The position numbers and the translations under genes were made by a program. This document shows positions 61,653 to 64,000 of a stretch of DNA of 64,000 nt, in pieces. Positions within the stretch are counted from its first letter, which is position 1. Every line of letters begins with the position of its first letter. Source of the DNA: Balneola sp. (GTDB lineage: Bacteria; Bacteroidota; Rhodothermia; Balneolales; Balneolaceae); NCBI GenBank assembly GCA_017643645.1, contig JAEPNB010000002.1, forward strand, positions 310,001 to 374,000. Direction: 5' to 3'. A model generated the notes under the pieces. The model was not told the origin of the DNA. It saw nothing but the letters and a program-made list of their open reading frames with translations, and ran no database searches.

Positions 61653-62985
61653 ATGCCTAAGAAGAAAGCGAAGAAGATCTTCGTACTCGACACTTCCGTG
61701 CTTTTATATGACTATGAAGCCGTTAAGAATTTTGAAAAAAATGACGTTGCAATCCCGATAACAGTTTTGGAGGAACTGGATACTTTTAAAAAAAGGAAAT
61801 ACCGTAATAAACTTACACGCCCGTGAATTCATCCGCTATCTGGATGGAATTTCAGATGAAAATATGCTGCAGGACTGGATCCCATTGAATGGGAAGTCTC
61901 ATGGTAAGCTTAAAGTTATCAGCAATGGAGGGAAACATGTTGATGCCAACAAAGTTTTTGGAGCTACTCGCAACGATCATCATATTATAAATGCAGCGCT
62001 CCGGTTAAAAAACGAAAATGAAAATACGCGGGTCGTACTTGTTTCAAAAGATATAAACCTGAGGCTTAAAGCTCGTGCATTAAATCTGGATGCCGAAGAT
62101 TACGAAACGGTTCAGGTTAAAGATATCGACCATTTATACAGAGGAAAAACAGATCTGGAGCTTGAAGATCCTTCTCTGATAAGTAAGTTTTATGATAAAG
62201 GCAGGATCAAACCCAAAGATGTAATGGAAATGAATCCGCCAAGCAATCATTACTATATCATGAAAAGCCATGGCTCATCGGCGCTTGGTTGGTATAATGC
62301 CAAATCAAAATATATCGAACAGGTTGAGAAAACTAACGCGTATGGAATTCAGCCCAAAAATGCGGAGCAAACTTTCGCAATGCATGCGCTTTTAAATCCG
62401 AATATTCTTCTTACAACCATAACCGGAGCCGCAGGAACAGGAAAAACATTGCTGGCATTAGCAAGTGCTTTAGAGCAACGAAGTGATTTCAAACAAATAT
62501 ATTTGGCCAGACCAATTGTTCCGCTAAGCAATCGTGACATCGGTTACTTACCCGGCGATGCTGAAGCCAAGATCAATCCATACATGCAGCCACTTTGGGA
62601 TAATCTGAGTTTTATCAAACATCAATTCAAAGAAACCAGTAAGCAATACAAAAAAATTGATGAAATGATCCAAACGGACAAACTCCGAATTGTACCATTG
62701 GCTTATATTCGTGGAAGAAGCCTATCGAATGTGGTTTTCATTATCGATGAAGCTCAAAACTTAACTCCGCATGAAGTGAAGACCATTATTACCAGAGCGG
62801 GAGTAAATACAAAAGTCATTTTTACCGGAGACATTTTCCAAATTGATACCCCATACTTAGATACTCAAAGCAACGGACTATCTTATTTAGTTGACCGCAT
62901 GCAAAAAAGTGACCTGTATGCTCACATCAACTTAGAAAAAGGAGAGCGTTCTGATCTGGCAAACATCGCCAGTGAGTTGCTGTAA
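61653..62985 (+). CDS. PIN-PhoH ATPase (YlaK-like), interrupted by a 1-bp frameshift in an A7 tract
   Basis: ATG 61653 opens a PIN domain ([36 protein letters not shown]). The frame runs to a TGA at 61824-61826 after a run of seven A (61788-61794). Removing one A restores [19 protein letters not shown], the expected continuation, and the frame then stays open to 62985. The C-terminal PhoH domain has Walker [14 protein letters not shown], Walker [16 protein letters not shown] and [13 protein letters not shown]. Such PIN-PhoH proteins are predicted RNA helicase-nucleases, toxin-antitoxin-related or RNA-processing. Everything apart from the A-run looks intact, so the break is recent, is bypassed, or is a sequencing error. 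Without it the product would be 443 residues. Confidence 0.85.
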
Positions 62986-62996
62986 ATTCGACGAAA

Positions 62997-63278
62997 TTAA
63001 TCGGTCACTTTCACACCTTTCCAAAAGGCAAAGTGATCCTTTATTTCTTTAGCTGCATCTTTGGGATCAGGATAGTACCATGCGGCGTTTTGATTGGTTT
63101 CGCCATCAACCCGGATGGATTTGTAGCTTGCCAATCCCTTCCACGGACAGGTAGTTTTGTGATCACTATCAGTAAAGAATTCTTCATTGATAGAATCAGC
63201 AGGGAAGTAATGATTGTTTTCAACCACAACCGTGTCGTCGCTTTCAGCTAATATTTTTCCGTTCCAGATTGCTTTCAT
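62997..63278 (-). CDS. DUF427 family protein
   Basis: The protein has 93 residues and matches DUF427: the start MKAIWNGKILAESDDTVVVE, then NNHYFPADSINEEFF, TTCPWKGLASYKSI and AAWYYPDPKDAAKEIKDHFAF. It is a small single-domain beta protein of unknown function. It overlaps the upstream lipoprotein gene by 4 bp, so it is the last gene of a three-gene unit. Confidence 0.92.
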   Translation of the reverse strand: MKAIWNGKILAESDDTVVVENNHYFPADSINEEFFTDSDHKTTCPWKGLASYKSIRVDGETNQNAAWYYPDPKDAAKEIKDHFAFWKGVKVTD

Positions 63279-63616
63279 TGGTCAAATTTTATGGTTTGTG
63301 TGTTACCCGATATTTTACAGTCTGTCCATGAAAACCAAAAGGACTCTGCATCATCATCATATCCTGCAATATCTTCAAAAGCGATAGATATGCTTGTCCC
63401 GGATTTGATATTAGGTTTAAAATTGTCACATGACGTATCAATATTTACAGTTGCAGCAAATCCTGATTCAAATAAAAAGTAACGGACATCATTCGGACCC
63501 TCATTTACAATTTTAACATCTCTTTGTTCCTGAGTTAACTTTATAATTGTTTTAGTCTCATATGAATCAGAACAATTTATCAGAGCAAATAGAAGTAAAA
63601 AAATTGAACATTTCAT
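63275..63616 (-). CDS. Small hypothetical lipoprotein
   Basis: The protein has 113 residues. The signal peptide MKCSIFLLLFALINC gives a lipobox LINC (Cys15). The mature part has strand-like sequence (DVRYFLFESGFAATVNIDTS; SISIAFEDIAGYDDDAESFW) and two further Cys that could pair (DTSCDNF, WTDCKIS). No family recognised. It overlaps the DUF423 gene upstream and the DUF427 gene downstream by 4 bp each. Confidence 0.75.
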   Translation of the reverse strand: MKCSIFLLLFALINCSDSYETKTIIKLTQEQRDVKIVNEGPNDVRYFLFESGFAATVNIDTSCDNFKPNIKSGTSISIAFEDIAGYDDDAESFWFSWTDCKISGNTQTIKFDQ

Positions 63617-63996
63617 GATATAAGAGAATGATTTTTAATTATGTGTATTGTGAATAATATCCATCCTAAGATCAAACAAACACCACCTATTGGTGTGATC
63701 GCACCTAGCCAACTTGTATCTGTTAAGCAAAGGATGTATAGGCTGCCGGAAAAGATGAGGACTCCGGAAAAGATCAACCATTTGGACCAGTTCAGCTCTA
63801 ACCCAAAACTATTTGAGACCAGGGCAATAAGCAGCAAACCGATTGCATTCCAGACCTGATAATCAACGGCTGTTTTCCAAGTCTCAAGCCGTTCAGAAGT
63901 GAGTGTATTTTCAAGTGCATGCGCACCAAAAGCTCCTGCACCAATTCCTGTAGCAAGTAATAAAGAGCCTGAAATTAAAGCTATATAATTACTCAT
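63613..63996 (-). CDS. DUF423 family membrane protein
   Basis: This 127-residue protein with four transmembrane helices matches DUF423 (YgdD-like): GSLLLATGIGAGAFGAHALE, TWKTAVDYQVWNAIGLLLIA, IFSGVLIFSGSLYILCL and LGAITPIGGVCLILGWILF. It is an inner-membrane protein of unknown function. It is the first gene of the three-gene minus-strand unit; the start lies 4 bp from the window edge, so upstream signals are not visible. Confidence 0.92.
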   Translation of the reverse strand: MSNYIALISGSLLLATGIGAGAFGAHALENTLTSERLETWKTAVDYQVWNAIGLLLIALVSNSFGLELNWSKWLIFSGVLIFSGSLYILCLTDTSWLGAITPIGGVCLILGWILFTIHIIKNHSLIS

Positions 63997-64000
63997 CAGA

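Noticed and set aside
61788-61795. Programmed -1 ribosomal frameshift (A AAA AAG-like slippery site) in phoH
   Set aside because: The downstream frame is +1 relative to the start frame, so a -1 shift would not produce the PhoH domain.

Overview
The window reads as one contiguous stretch of core chromosome from a moderately AT-rich member of the Bacteroidota/Balneolota/Rhodothermota assemblage. A Balneolaceae-like organism is my best guess. The reasons are a eukaryote-like (type 2) IleRS, a CarB without the C-terminal allosteric domain, a single-cysteine DksA-like protein, families that are mostly confined to these phyla (DUF3078, DUF3667, DUF2851, and probably DUF6787), weak Shine-Dalgarno sites, and at least two TAnnTTTG -7-like boxes. 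I see no prophage, CRISPR array, rRNA operon or transposase. The one RNA gene is tRNA-Gln(TTG).

Layout. 1-4.8 kb: partial low-molecular-weight phosphatase, then ileS, a DksA-like gene and lspA. 5.0-6.3 kb: a decayed cluster of small secreted proteins with one intact FIMAH-like member. 6.4-9.3 kb: yajC-ribBA and an exported aminotransferase. 9.4-17.8 kb: a repeat element, a YtxH protein, and an operon of one membrane-fusion lipoprotein plus two different RND pumps. 18-24 kb: fructose-6-phosphate aldolase, a four-helix-bundle (IVP-like) gene, a penicillin-acylase-family hydrolase and a tandem pair of paralogous lipoproteins. 24-31 kb: carA, carB and a nuclease-RecQ fusion gene. 31-38.5 kb: small envelope proteins, a DUF58 protein, an SDR enzyme, an OmpR-type two-component pair and an aquaporin-like channel. 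38.5-45.9 kb: tsaD, rnhA-pyrF and a large propeller-amidohydrolase. 46-52.4 kb: tRNA-Gln, prs, rplY, pth and hppA on the minus strand, plus DUF2851 and a second YtxH protein. 52.5-56 kb: a PyrR-like gene heading a four-gene operon. 56-60.5 kb: hybrid kinase, exported RidA and an antiquitin-type aldehyde dehydrogenase. 60.6-64 kb: an RNA methyltransferase with a heptanucleotide array at its start, a frameshifted PIN-PhoH gene, and a three-gene operon of small proteins.

Pathway logic. Pyrimidine synthesis recurs (carA, carB, pyrF, prs, PyrR-like). Translation and RNA maintenance is the other theme (ileS, tsaD, pth, rplY, tRNA-Gln, rnhA, SpoU methyltransferase). Envelope functions include lspA, yajC, RND pumps, lipoproteins and a membrane pyrophosphatase.

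The most unusual content is (a) a GxxExxY PD-(D/E)XK nuclease domain joined in frame to RecQ, with a perfect 12-bp inverted repeat bracketing the nuclease segment; (b) several families of dispersed intergenic repeats, including a MITE-like element with 33/34-matching ends 49 kb apart and an octamer array that begins exactly at stop codons; (c) two heptanucleotide arrays in one methyltransferase gene; (d) a RibBA whose GTP cyclohydrolase II half has lost its zinc and catalytic residues; (e) an IleRS with the GxHH form of the HIGH motif; and (f) a single-base frameshift in an A7 tract of phoH.
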